The position numbers and the translations under genes were made by a program. Positions 1-7,041 of a stretch of DNA of 14,090 bases are shown piece after piece (position 1 is the stretch's first letter; each line of letters begins with the position of its first letter). The notes under the pieces were generated by a model, which saw only the letters and a program-made list of their open reading frames with translations, was not told the DNA's origin and searched no databases. Origin of the DNA: Actinomycetes bacterium (GTDB taxonomy: Bacteria; Actinomycetota; Actinomycetes; S36-B12; UBA10799); contig JAKOZM010000053.1 of the NCBI GenBank assembly GCA_029779995.1, positions 1 through 14,090 of the forward strand, given 5' to 3'.

Positions 1-27
1 AGCGATGGGGCTCACCGGCGTTGCCAT
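1..27 (-). CDS. Possible start of a further minus-strand gene, cut off by the window edge
   Basis: Reading leftward from an ATG at base 27, nine open codons (MATPVSPIA) run off the window. The only support is context: a near-consensus -10 hexamer (TACAAT, 41-36) lies 8 bases before the ATG and a perfect TTGACA lies further upstream, the leaderless arrangement inferred elsewhere in the window. It would follow the GT-C gene by 31 bases on the same strand, so it could be a further cell-envelope gene with its own promoter. No function can be assigned from nine residues. A plus-strand frame also reads through these bases, so the call is tentative. Confidence 0.3.
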
Positions 28-35
28 AACACGTG

Positions 36-62
36 ATTGTAGGGAGACCACGCTGGTGTCAA
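36..62 (-). promoter_or_regulatory. Candidate sigma70-type promoter reading leftward off the window
   Basis: On the minus strand a perfect TTGACA (-35, bases 62-57) is followed after 15 bases by TACAAT (-10, bases 41-36). The -35 overlaps the TGA stop codon of the GT-C gene. Two near-consensus hexamers so close together are unexpected in GC-rich DNA, but the 15-bp spacer is shorter than the usual 16-18 bp. The first ATG lies 8 bases after the -10, which would give a leaderless or nearly leaderless mRNA. Confidence 0.45.
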
Positions 63-1516
63 GGCACCCGGTACAGCCGAGCCTTACCGTCGGCTGAGCT
101 CCACACCGGCACGTACTCGCCCAGCGGCAGAGTCCTGCCCTTGGCCCGCCAGAGGTCGTAGTCCAGTTTGCAGAACTCGCAGGTCTTGTCGGTGTCGCTG
201 AAGAGCAGGACGTACTGCCCGGACACCGGGGTGACGCCGCTCGCCGTGAAGTCATCGAACTGCAGATCCTTGTCCATGCTGTTGGCATAGACGGGCAGGA
301 TGCGCGAGGTGCGGCCGTCGGTGAGAATCACAGCGTTCTCGGGCAGTGCCCGCACCACCTCGTAGGGCAGCGCGCCGCTGTTCGGGTAGAACGTGGGCTC
401 AGTCATCGCGAATCGCACGCCGGGCAGCGCGACCAACAGAGCGAGGGCGGCCGCGCCCAGCCACCGTGGCAGCCGCAGCAGACCCGCGACCCGGGCACAC
501 AACGCCGCCGCCGCGATCGTCAACCCCGGCAGGAAGGCCAACCAGTACCGCGGGACATCCACCCGCACGCTGGGATGTGCGGGATCCAGCACCCCGGCCT
601 GCAGCAGCAACAGCACCGCCGGCAGCAAGGCCCAGACCACATACAGCCCGACGCGTCCGCGCAGCGCGATACCTCCCGCGATACCCAGCACCGTGATCAC
701 GATCAGCAGCCATCCCCACGGCTGCTCGAGCATCGCCAGCGGCAGCCGGGCCAGGTACCAGCCCCGGCTCTGCCCAAGATACGAATCGTCGAGCGGCGAG
801 ACCGAGTCGTTGAGATCAGAGCCGGTGAGGACATGCCATTTCGCCAGCGGGTCGTCCAGTGTCAGCCAGGACAAGCCCACGTCGACCGCCGCCCACACCA
901 CGAGCCCGGGCAGCACCGCCGCATATCCCAGCCAGCGCCGGGAGAGGCCCCAGATGACGAAGGCGAACACCGGCCACGTGAAGACCGTGGTCTCGCGGAC
1001 CTCGAAGGCCCACCCGGCCACAAGACCAGCGACCAGCAACGGCCAGATCCGGTCGCGATCGCGCGCCTGCAGCACCAGGATCAGGGTCACCGCGTTCAGC
1101 GCGATGGCCATGAGATCGGGGTACCCACGGCTGAGATTGATGAAGGTCAGCGGCATGGCCACGAACGCCACGACCGTCGCCGCAGCCACCGCCACCGGAC
1201 CCACCCAGCGCGCCAGCACGTAGACGGCGGGCACGACCACAGCGGTGGCCAGGAAGGCGAAGGCGTAGAACGTCGGCAGCGTCGGCCCGAAGGCAGCGGC
1301 GACGGGGATCAGGGGCACGATGATCCCCCATCGCGTCAGCCCCGACGGGATCCAGGCATGGGTGCCGAAGTTCAGTGCCGCCTGCGCGTAGTGCCAGGGA
1401 TCGGAGGTGACCAGCACGCTGCGGTAAGCCCATGCCACGGCCAATGTCAGGGCGGTGAGCAGCAGGGCAACTGGCAGGTCGACCCGCCACCGCCAGGGTT
1501 CAGCGCAGGGCCGCAT
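59..1516 (-). CDS. Polytopic GT-C (GT39/ArnT/PMT-like) glycosyltransferase
   Basis: This 485-residue membrane protein has about ten or more hydrophobic segments between residues 14 and 370 and a C-terminal extracytoplasmic part of about 110 residues. An acidic motif just after the first membrane segment (SDPWHY, Asp39) fits the catalytic-loop Asp of GT-C enzymes, which move a sugar from a polyprenyl-phosphate carrier onto an acceptor outside the membrane; SRGYPDL follows in a later loop. The C-terminal part carries a CxxC pair (Cys446, Cys449) that is not a usual feature of the family. The start is the ATG at 1516, which overlaps the end of the glycerophosphotransferase gene by 17 bp, so translation is probably coupled. 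As last of four packed envelope genes it likely decorates the same wall polymer. The fold is well supported; donor and acceptor are unknown. Confidence 0.8.
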   Translation of the reverse strand: MRPCAEPWRWRVDLPVALLLTALTLAVAWAYRSVLVTSDPWHYAQAALNFGTHAWIPSGLTRWGIIVPLIPVAAAFGPTLPTFYAFAFLATAVVVPAVYVLARWVGPVAVAAATVVAFVAMPLTFINLSRGYPDLMAIALNAVTLILVLQARDRDRIWPLLVAGLVAGWAFEVRETTVFTWPVFAFVIWGLSRRWLGYAAVLPGLVVWAAVDVGLSWLTLDDPLAKWHVLTGSDLNDSVSPLDDSYLGQSRGWYLARLPLAMLEQPWGWLLIVITVLGIAGGIALRGRVGLYVVWALLPAVLLLLQAGVLDPAHPSVRVDVPRYWLAFLPGLTIAAAALCARVAGLLRLPRWLGAAALALLVALPGVRFAMTEPTFYPNSGALPYEVVRALPENAVILTDGRTSRILPVYANSMDKDLQFDDFTASGVTPVSGQYVLLFSDTDKTCEFCKLDYDLWRAKGRTLPLGEYVPVWSSADGKARLYRVP

Positions 1517-4500
1517 CGATCACCCGGGCGCTGGCGTGACCGTCCTCCCAGGCGCAGAACCGCTCGCGGAACTTCGCGTAGGCGCCGGCGTACTGCTGCT
1601 GCACATCGGGCAGTTGCTCCAGGGCGCGCAGTACCTCCGACGACGTCCGGCAGATCGGCCCCGGCGGTTCGGCGGTCAGGTCGAAGTACATGCCCCGCAC
1701 CCGGTCGCGGTAGTCGTCGAGATCCCAGGTGTAGAAGATCATCGGGCGGCCGGTGTTGACGAAGTCGAACATCACCGAGGAGTAATCGGTGATCAGCACG
1801 TCGGCGATGAGATAGAGATCCGCGATGTCCGGATAGCCGCTCACATTGCGCACGAAGCCACCCTCGACGAACGCGCCCGCCCGGGTGGCCAGCAGGTGGT
1901 GGCCACGCAGGAGCACCACGTGGCTGTCCCCGAAGCGTTCACGCAGCAGCTCGACATTGAGCTTGAGGTCGAACAGGTAACGGCCACGATCGTCGTAGCG
2001 GTCATCGCGCCAAGTGGGTGCGTAGAGGATGACCGACTGGTCAGGACGCAGGCCGAGCCGCGCGCGCGTCACGTCCGCCCTGGCCTGCCGCGTCGGACTG
2101 TAGAAGACGTCGTTACGGGGGTATCCGGTGTTGATGATCATGTTCTGGGACACCCCGAAGGCCCGGCTCATGATGTCGGTGGAGTAGGCGTTCGGGCTGA
2201 CCAGGTAGTCCCACTTCGCGGACTCGCTGGCGAAACTCTCCAAGTACCCCTTGCGAGCGAAGTTGACCTTCTCGATGTCCTGCCCGACCTTCTTCAACGG
2301 GGTCCCGTGCCAGGTCTGCAGGTAGGTCTGATCGTCGCGTTTGACGTAGCTGGCGTCGATCGAGTCATTCGAGACGATCCAGCGGGCGCGAGCGAGCGCG
2401 TCGTAATACTCGGGGCTGAACCGCAGCACGGTGTCCACGCCAGCGGGCATCCGCACGCTGTGGTCGCGCACCACCCACAGCCGCTTGCGGCGGTCCCGGC
2501 GCCGGCGCAGCTCCTCGTCGATGGCACGCAGGTTGTCGCTGTACTGCTTGCCTTTCCAGTTCTCGAACAGGATCAATCGTCGGGTGCGCTTCGAGCGGCG
2601 TTTCGGGTAATAAGTGTTGATGATCTCGAGTCGGCCGTGCAGGCCGGGGGGCCGGATATCGCCGGCCGGATCCACCATCAGGTAGGCGGTCGCGTACCGC
2701 CTGGCCCGCACGCCGAATTTCACCCCCGACAGATCGAACCACTCCGGATCGATCATCCGCGCCCGGGTCGCCTCGGCCACGTGTACCGGGGCACCATCGG
2801 CGCTCAGCAGACTCCAGCGCCCGGCCACCAAGTGGGTGATGCCGTCCATGCCGGCCTCATCGCTGGCGGGCAGGGTGACCTCCCAGGTGTCCCCGCTGCG
2901 GCTCACCGGGTATTCACTGCGCAGGCCGTTGCGGTTCTCCAGCACCAGCACCGTCATCCCCGCGGCCCGGTCACCCTGCAGACGCAGCCCACCGCGCAAC
3001 GCCCGCCACTGCAGCAACCGTGGCCGGGGAGCCCGGCTGCTGACCTGTAGGCCACCGGTCACCCCGGCCCGGCCGTGGTACTCCACGTCATCACGTACCT
3101 GCAGGGTCTCCATGAGCTCCGGGGTGAGCAACGCCGGTTGCGGCTCGTCGTCACCGGCCAGCAGCAGGACATCGAACTCGACCATGTCAACCTCGTCGAT
3201 GTCCGGCATTGCGGAGAGGTCCAGGTCGACCGTCTCGGCGTGCGGGGCGCTGACCTCTTCGAAGTCATCCCGGCGACGCGCGATCACCGTCGCCCCAGCC
3301 GCGGCGGCACTGAAATGCACTCGCAACAGGCCAGCGCGAGGGAACTCCACGCCCGTGACCAGCGGTCCCGGCGGATGCACGGCCAGACCCAATGGCTCGC
3401 CGCGCCAGCGCTGCACGGCGATCCGGCCGTCAGGCAGCACCACGCGCCGCGGCAGTTGGGCAGCACCGTCGTAGGTCCCGGACAAAGGCACCCGTCGGCG
3501 GCCCCCCGGCGCGGTGACATCCACATCAACGCGCATCAGCCCTTCAGCGGGCAACTTCTCGAAGGGCACTGTGAACGACAGTCCCACGTTGTCGTAGGTC
3601 ACGTCGGCCGTGAACTCGTGGGCGGTGAGGTCATCGCGGTGCAGCCACTTGACGGGAACGCTGAAGGGCTCCCCACCCCCGACCACGCGGATGCGCAGCT
3701 TGCGGTCCTCCTGACCACCGGAGTTGATGCCGTCGAGGTATGCGTATCCGGTGACGGCCAGACCCTCACTGGTCCAGGCCGCTGTCTCGACCTGTGAGGA
3801 GACGGGCTGCGCCTGACCCCATTCGTACAACTCCTTGGGATACCCGGGCTGACCCAGGAACGGCAGGTCAGCGTAGGTGACCCCGTCCCCCGGCACCGTG
3901 CGGCGCAGCGCATAGGGATCGCGTTCGAACTCCAAGAACTCCAGGAGTTGCTCGTGCTGGCCCTGCTCGATCAGCCAGTATCGGACCCGGTCGCGCGGCG
4001 GCAGCTCAGCCATGACCTCGCTGGACACCCCGCGGATGAAGGCACCGACCCGCTCGAGAAAGACCTGCTGGTATTGCTCGTCGGCCGAGGAGTAGTGCGG
4101 CAGATACAACGGAATGTCGAAGGTCAGCACCTTGCGGTCGTGCGTCTGCTTGAGGAACTCGTCGCCGGAGAGCAGCGCCTCGGCCTCATCGATGGCATTC
4201 ATCCGGTCGATCAGGTTCAGCGTCTCACCGCGACGCTGGGTGATGGAGGCATTGGCGTCGATCCGGCGGCGCCAGTAATAGACCGGGGTGCGCAGGACAT
4301 CGACTGATTTCGCCCGCACATGCGCCGCGATCATGACGGGCAGATCCTCATATGTCACGTTGGCGCGGAACGCCAGCCCACTGTCCTGCCAGAACTGGGT
4401 GCGGAAGACCTTGTTCCAGGACGTCGTGTCGTACATCAGGCTGGGCGTGCGGGTGATGGTCGTGCGCAAGCGGGTCAGCAGGATGGCATTGCGGTGCGGG

Positions 4501-4886
4501 CCGCTGGGGGTGAGGTGCAGACCGTCGTAGCGCTTGACATCGCCCACGGCCATGTCGGAGCCGGTCTTGCGCAACGCCCCGAGCAGCACCCGGTAGCCGG
4601 CGGGCGGGATGAGGTCGTCGCCATCGACGAAGGCGAGATGATCCTCGGTGACGTGGGCAAGGCCCAGATTGCGGGCCCCGCCCGGGCCGCTGCCGGGACC
4701 CGGCACGACGAGCCAGCCGGCATGGGCGGCGGCGTAACTGTCGCAGATCTCGCCGGTGGCATCGGTCGAGCCGTCGTTGACCAGGATCACCTGCGTCGGC
4801 GGCTCCTCCTGGGCGAGTAAGGAATCCAGGCAGGCGGGCAGGAACTCCGCGACGTTGTGGCATGCCACGATCACACTGAGCCCCAT
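1500..4886 (-). CDS. Bifunctional GT2 glycosyltransferase / CDP-glycerol:glycerophosphate glycerophosphotransferase (TagF-like)
   Basis: A 1128-residue two-enzyme protein. Residues 1-240 are a GT-A fold GT2 domain (VIVACHN at the start, NDGSTD at 37-42, DGDD at 88-91). A helical stretch follows to about 340, then a beta-rich region of unassigned type at about 370-730. From about 770 to the end is a TagB/TagF-type domain: TWHGTPLKK (Trp859, His860), RGHH (994-997) and TDYSS (Asp1034-Ser1037). Such domains transfer glycerol-phosphate or ribitol-phosphate from CDP-polyols onto a lipid-linked chain at the inner face of the membrane. The chosen start MGLSVIVACHN is the natural beginning of the GT2 fold; the longer open frame upstream overlaps the preceding gene and has no domain character. 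It lies 11 bp after that gene. Expected role: polymerising a sugar plus polyol-phosphate repeat. Whether the polyol is glycerol or ribitol cannot be told. Confidence 0.88.
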   Translation of the reverse strand: MGLSVIVACHNVAEFLPACLDSLLAQEEPPTQVILVNDGSTDATGEICDSYAAAHAGWLVVPGPGSGPGGARNLGLAHVTEDHLAFVDGDDLIPPAGYRVLLGALRKTGSDMAVGDVKRYDGLHLTPSGPHRNAILLTRLRTTITRTPSLMYDTTSWNKVFRTQFWQDSGLAFRANVTYEDLPVMIAAHVRAKSVDVLRTPVYYWRRRIDANASITQRRGETLNLIDRMNAIDEAEALLSGDEFLKQTHDRKVLTFDIPLYLPHYSSADEQYQQVFLERVGAFIRGVSSEVMAELPPRDRVRYWLIEQGQHEQLLEFLEFERDPYALRRTVPGDGVTYADLPFLGQPGYPKELYEWGQAQPVSSQVETAAWTSEGLAVTGYAYLDGINSGGQEDRKLRIRVVGGGEPFSVPVKWLHRDDLTAHEFTADVTYDNVGLSFTVPFEKLPAEGLMRVDVDVTAPGGRRRVPLSGTYDGAAQLPRRVVLPDGRIAVQRWRGEPLGLAVHPPGPLVTGVEFPRAGLLRVHFSAAAAGATVIARRRDDFEEVSAPHAETVDLDLSAMPDIDEVDMVEFDVLLLAGDDEPQPALLTPELMETLQVRDDVEYHGRAGVTGGLQVSSRAPRPRLLQWRALRGGLRLQGDRAAGMTVLVLENRNGLRSEYPVSRSGDTWEVTLPASDEAGMDGITHLVAGRWSLLSADGAPVHVAEATRARMIDPEWFDLSGVKFGVRARRYATAYLMVDPAGDIRPPGLHGRLEIINTYYPKRRSKRTRRLILFENWKGKQYSDNLRAIDEELRRRRDRRKRLWVVRDHSVRMPAGVDTVLRFSPEYYDALARARWIVSNDSIDASYVKRDDQTYLQTWHGTPLKKVGQDIEKVNFARKGYLESFASESAKWDYLVSPNAYSTDIMSRAFGVSQNMIINTGYPRNDVFYSPTRQARADVTRARLGLRPDQSVILYAPTWRDDRYDDRGRYLFDLKLNVELLRERFGDSHVVLLRGHHLLATRAGAFVEGGFVRNVSGYPDIADLYLIADVLITDYSSVMFDFVNTGRPMIFYTWDLDDYRDRVRGMYFDLTAEPPGPICRTSSEVLRALEQLPDVQQQYAGAYAKFRERFCAWEDGHASARVIDAALR

Positions 4887-4897
4887 GGTTCTCGACT

Positions 4898-5917
4898 CTA
4901 ACCTGTGGGCCGGCTGACCCCCGCGACTCTTGCCACCACGACCTCGCAGTAGCCGGCGATCAGCGTCTGCAAAGCAGGTGTCATGGCGATGCCGAACCGC
5001 GGCGGCGGGTCGATGGTCATGCTGAGCTGGGGCAGGAGGTCGGCATCCGCGATGACCCTGGTGCCCTGAATCCGGTTGCGGCGCCGTCGCAGATGATGGC
5101 GCTGGCTGATCAGCCACCGCCACCCGGCAGCCTTCTCGGACAGCCAGCCCTCTCGGCGGCTGCGCAGAAGCAGGGCGGCCTCCGACGCCAGCAGCAACGG
5201 GGCCAGGGCCAGCAGCGTCCGCCCCTGATAGGTCGACAGCACCGTCATGTAGCGGTTGCGCTCCAGCAGGCCGAGTTTGCCCGGGTTGCGGGAGAAGTCG
5301 TAGTGGTGGCTGGCCCGGGCGTCGGCCAGCACCTCCACCCGCCGGCCGGTGAGCCACATCCGCAGCGACAGGTCGAGGTCCTCGCCGTACATGAAGTAGG
5401 TCTCGTCCAGGCCCCCCAGTGCCAGGAAGTCGGCGCGGCGCACGGCAAAGACGGCGCCCGACACACTGGCCCGCGTTCCCGTGCGGGCGTCCGCGACGGG
5501 CTCGCCGTAGCCACCGGCCCACGAGAAGCCGAGCAGGTGCACTGGATTCCCCCAGGAGTTGACGAGGTCCGGCTCCTGGGCCAGCACGATCGTCGCGCCG
5601 ACAAGGCCCACACCGGGATCGGCCAACCGATCGGCCAGCGCCCGCAACGCGGCCGGTTCCACCAGGGCGTCACTGTTGATGAAGGCCACGATGGGCGCGG
5701 TCGCCGCCTTCGCCCCGAGATTGCACCCGCCAGCGAACCCGGTGTTGTAGCCGGGACTGACGATTCGGGCGCCTTGCAGCCTCGCGCAGTCCGGGCTGCC
5801 GTTGTCCACCACGACGACCTCGACGTCGACGCCTTCGGAGGCGCGCAACGCATCGACCACGGCCGGCAGGAACGGCTGCTCACCGTACGCGCACACCACA
5901 GCGCTGATGTCGCTCAC
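4898..5917 (-). CDS. GT2 family glycosyltransferase (WbbL/rhamnosyltransferase-like)
   Basis: A 339-residue cytoplasmic or membrane-associated GT2 enzyme. The catalytic half shows DNGSPD (38-43), NTGFAGGCN (58-66), INSD (80-83, the metal-binding site) and YGEDLDL (177-183), the pattern of the COG1216 group that includes actinobacterial rhamnosyltransferase WbbL. A hydrophobic stretch near residues 240-260 may form a membrane association. The start is a GTG at 5917 whose last bases form the TGA stop of the preceding gene (GTGA, 4-bp overlap), with GAGG upstream as ribosome site. The longer open frame to 6085 would overlap the previous gene by about 170 bp and has no GT2 character. It likely adds one sugar to the lipid-linked precursor made by this operon. 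Family sure; sugar unknown. Confidence 0.85.
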   Translation of the reverse strand: MSDISAVVCAYGEQPFLPAVVDALRASEGVDVEVVVVDNGSPDCARLQGARIVSPGYNTGFAGGCNLGAKAATAPIVAFINSDALVEPAALRALADRLADPGVGLVGATIVLAQEPDLVNSWGNPVHLLGFSWAGGYGEPVADARTGTRASVSGAVFAVRRADFLALGGLDETYFMYGEDLDLSLRMWLTGRRVEVLADARASHHYDFSRNPGKLGLLERNRYMTVLSTYQGRTLLALAPLLLASEAALLLRSRREGWLSEKAAGWRWLISQRHHLRRRRNRIQGTRVIADADLLPQLSMTIDPPPRFGIAMTPALQTLIAGYCEVVVARVAGVSRPTG

Positions 5918-6912
5918 CCGCGCAGGTCCTCGGGGCTGAGCAGGAACCCGGTCCCCCAACTCAGATGCATGGCTGCTAACGCGACCGGGACCCGCACCCG
6001 TACTGCCGCGGGCTCCTGTGCTGCGATCAGCAGCCCGCCAGCGGTGATCGCCGTCAGATACGTCCCGGCGGGCAACAGCCCCCACCAGGCGTGACGCCGG
6101 CCCATCACCGCGCCGACCGCTGCTCCCAAGAGCCCGGCACCTATTACAGCCACTGCTGCGGGCGGCGCGAGGTAGCGCAGGCTGACCGTGTCGGTGTGCT
6201 GGCGCATGATCTCGCGGCGCCAGCGGCCGTAGTGCAGGTACTGGGTGGCCAAGGTGCGCACGGTCGAGCGGGGCCGGTAGGTCACCTCCATCCGGGGGGT
6301 GAACCAGATCAGTCCCCCGGACCTGCGCAGGCGGTGGTTCATCTCCCAGTCCTGGGCGCGGACGTATCCCTCGTCGTAGCCACCGACCTCCTCGATGGCC
6401 TGGCGGCGAAACGCCCCGAGGTAGACCGTCAGCGCCTCCCCTTCCTGCCCGCCGGTGTGGAAGGACGCCGCACCCACGCCGAGGGGGGAGCGCATGGCGC
6501 AGGCCACCGCCCGCTCGAAGCTGGTAGTCCCCTGCGCCGCCATGACACCGCCCACGTTGACCGCGCCGGTGCGTTGCAGGGTCTCCACGGCGGTGCTGAT
6601 GTAGTCCTTGGGGAGCAGGGCGTGGCCGTCGACGCGTACCACGATCGGGTGGCTGGTCGCGGCCAGCGCCGCGTTCAGACCGGCGGGGGTGCGTCCCGTG
6701 GGGTTGGGCACCAGTACGATCCGGGGATCCGCGGTCTGCAGGGCGGCGGCGATCCGGTCGGTGTCGTCAGTGGATGGGCCGAGTGCCAGGGCGATCTGCA
6801 GGTCGCCGGGGTAGCTCTGGCCGGTGATCGCGGCTACAGCCTCGGCCAGATGCCGCTCCTCGTTGAGCACCGGCATGATCACCGCCACGCCCGGATATTG
6901 GGTCGTCTCCAT
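5914..6912 (-). CDS. GT2 family glycosyltransferase, ExoA-like
   Basis: A 332-residue protein and first gene of the leftward envelope operon. The GT2 domain opens with VAVIMPVLNEE (9-19), has GPSTDDTD (45-52), VDGHA (94-98) in place of the plain DxD, and QDWEMNHRLRRSG (187-199), followed by a QxxHYGRWRRE-like stretch (224-234). The VDxHA variant is typical of the succinoglycan ExoA-type subgroup, so Gly-His after the Asp is not damage. Two membrane segments lie at about 250-270 and 276-298, with a weaker third near 310-325, placing it at the inner membrane. The start is the ATG at 6912; a TACCGT -10 sequence 7 bases upstream suggests a leaderless message, and no Shine-Dalgarno is seen. The open frame continues 201 codons upstream, but that part is antisense to the LCP gene and non-domain. 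Confidence 0.83.
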   Translation of the reverse strand: METTQYPGVAVIMPVLNEERHLAEAVAAITGQSYPGDLQIALALGPSTDDTDRIAAALQTADPRIVLVPNPTGRTPAGLNAALAATSHPIVVRVDGHALLPKDYISTAVETLQRTGAVNVGGVMAAQGTTSFERAVACAMRSPLGVGAASFHTGGQEGEALTVYLGAFRRQAIEEVGGYDEGYVRAQDWEMNHRLRRSGGLIWFTPRMEVTYRPRSTVRTLATQYLHYGRWRREIMRQHTDTVSLRYLAPPAAVAVIGAGLLGAAVGAVMGRRHAWWGLLPAGTYLTAITAGGLLIAAQEPAAVRVRVPVALAAMHLSWGTGFLLSPEDLRG

Positions 6913-6919
6913 CACTGCC

Positions 6920-6925
6920 ACGGTA
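6920..6925 (-). promoter_or_regulatory. Candidate -10 element of the glycosyltransferase operon
   Basis: TACCGT on the minus strand ends 7 bases before the ATG at 6912, fitting the TAnnnT rule for actinobacterial -10 boxes and a leaderless transcript. No clear -35 is visible. Confidence 0.35.
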
Positions 6926-7004
6926 GTGGGAGGGCCGCCGATGGCATGGATGCGGGACCAACACGCGCGTCCCACGGTTACCCGAGATCCGCCTCTGGGC
7001 TGGT

Positions 7005-7010
7005 TACCGT
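7005..7010 (+). promoter_or_regulatory. Candidate -10 element of the LCP gene
   Basis: TACCGT on the plus strand would place transcription start near 7017, giving a leader of about 25 bases that contains a GAAAGGG ribosome site at 7027-7033 before the GTG at 7042. No convincing -35 is seen at the expected place. Confidence 0.3.
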
Positions 7011-7041
7011 GGAAGCCGTTGTCGATGAAAGGGTGTTTTTC

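Larger units (their letters stand above)
6918..7012. promoter_or_regulatory. Three CCACGGT-type boxes in a divergent promoter region
   Basis: The 129-bp spacer between the glycosyltransferase operon and the LCP gene carries CCACGGTAGTG (6918-6928), CCACGGTTACC (6972-6982) and, inverted, GGTTACCGTGG (7002-7012, reverse complement CCACGGTAACC). The second and third form 11-bp arms with one mismatch and a 19-bp spacer, starting 30 bp apart, close to three helical turns. The outer boxes include the candidate -10 hexamers of the two divergent genes. This resembles a shared operator, but promoter sequence could explain part of the similarity. Confidence 0.35.

Noticed and set aside
575..1759. A 394-codon plus-strand frame opposite the GT-C gene
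   Set aside because: Its translation is rich in Gln, His, Arg and Pro with no fold-like pattern, as expected of a shadow frame of a GC-rich membrane protein gene.
1455..3050. A 531-codon plus-strand open frame opposite the TagF-like gene
   Set aside because: It is antisense to a region with clear TagF motifs and its translation has no domain or membrane pattern; long antisense frames are common in GC-rich genes.
4887..5522. A 212-codon N-terminal extension of the TagF-like fusion
   Set aside because: It overlaps the WbbL-like gene in another frame and lacks domain character; the GT2 fold begins exactly at the ATG at 4886.
5914..6912. Possible loss of the DxD metal motif (Asp-Gly-His instead) in the ExoA-like enzyme
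   Set aside because: The ExoA-type GT2 subgroup normally carries VDxHA here, so the sequence is a family variant, not a defect.
6091..7041. An N-terminal extension of about 317 codons on the LCP gene
   Set aside because: It is antisense to the ExoA-like gene, and the natural start with a Shine-Dalgarno and a membrane anchor is at 7042.
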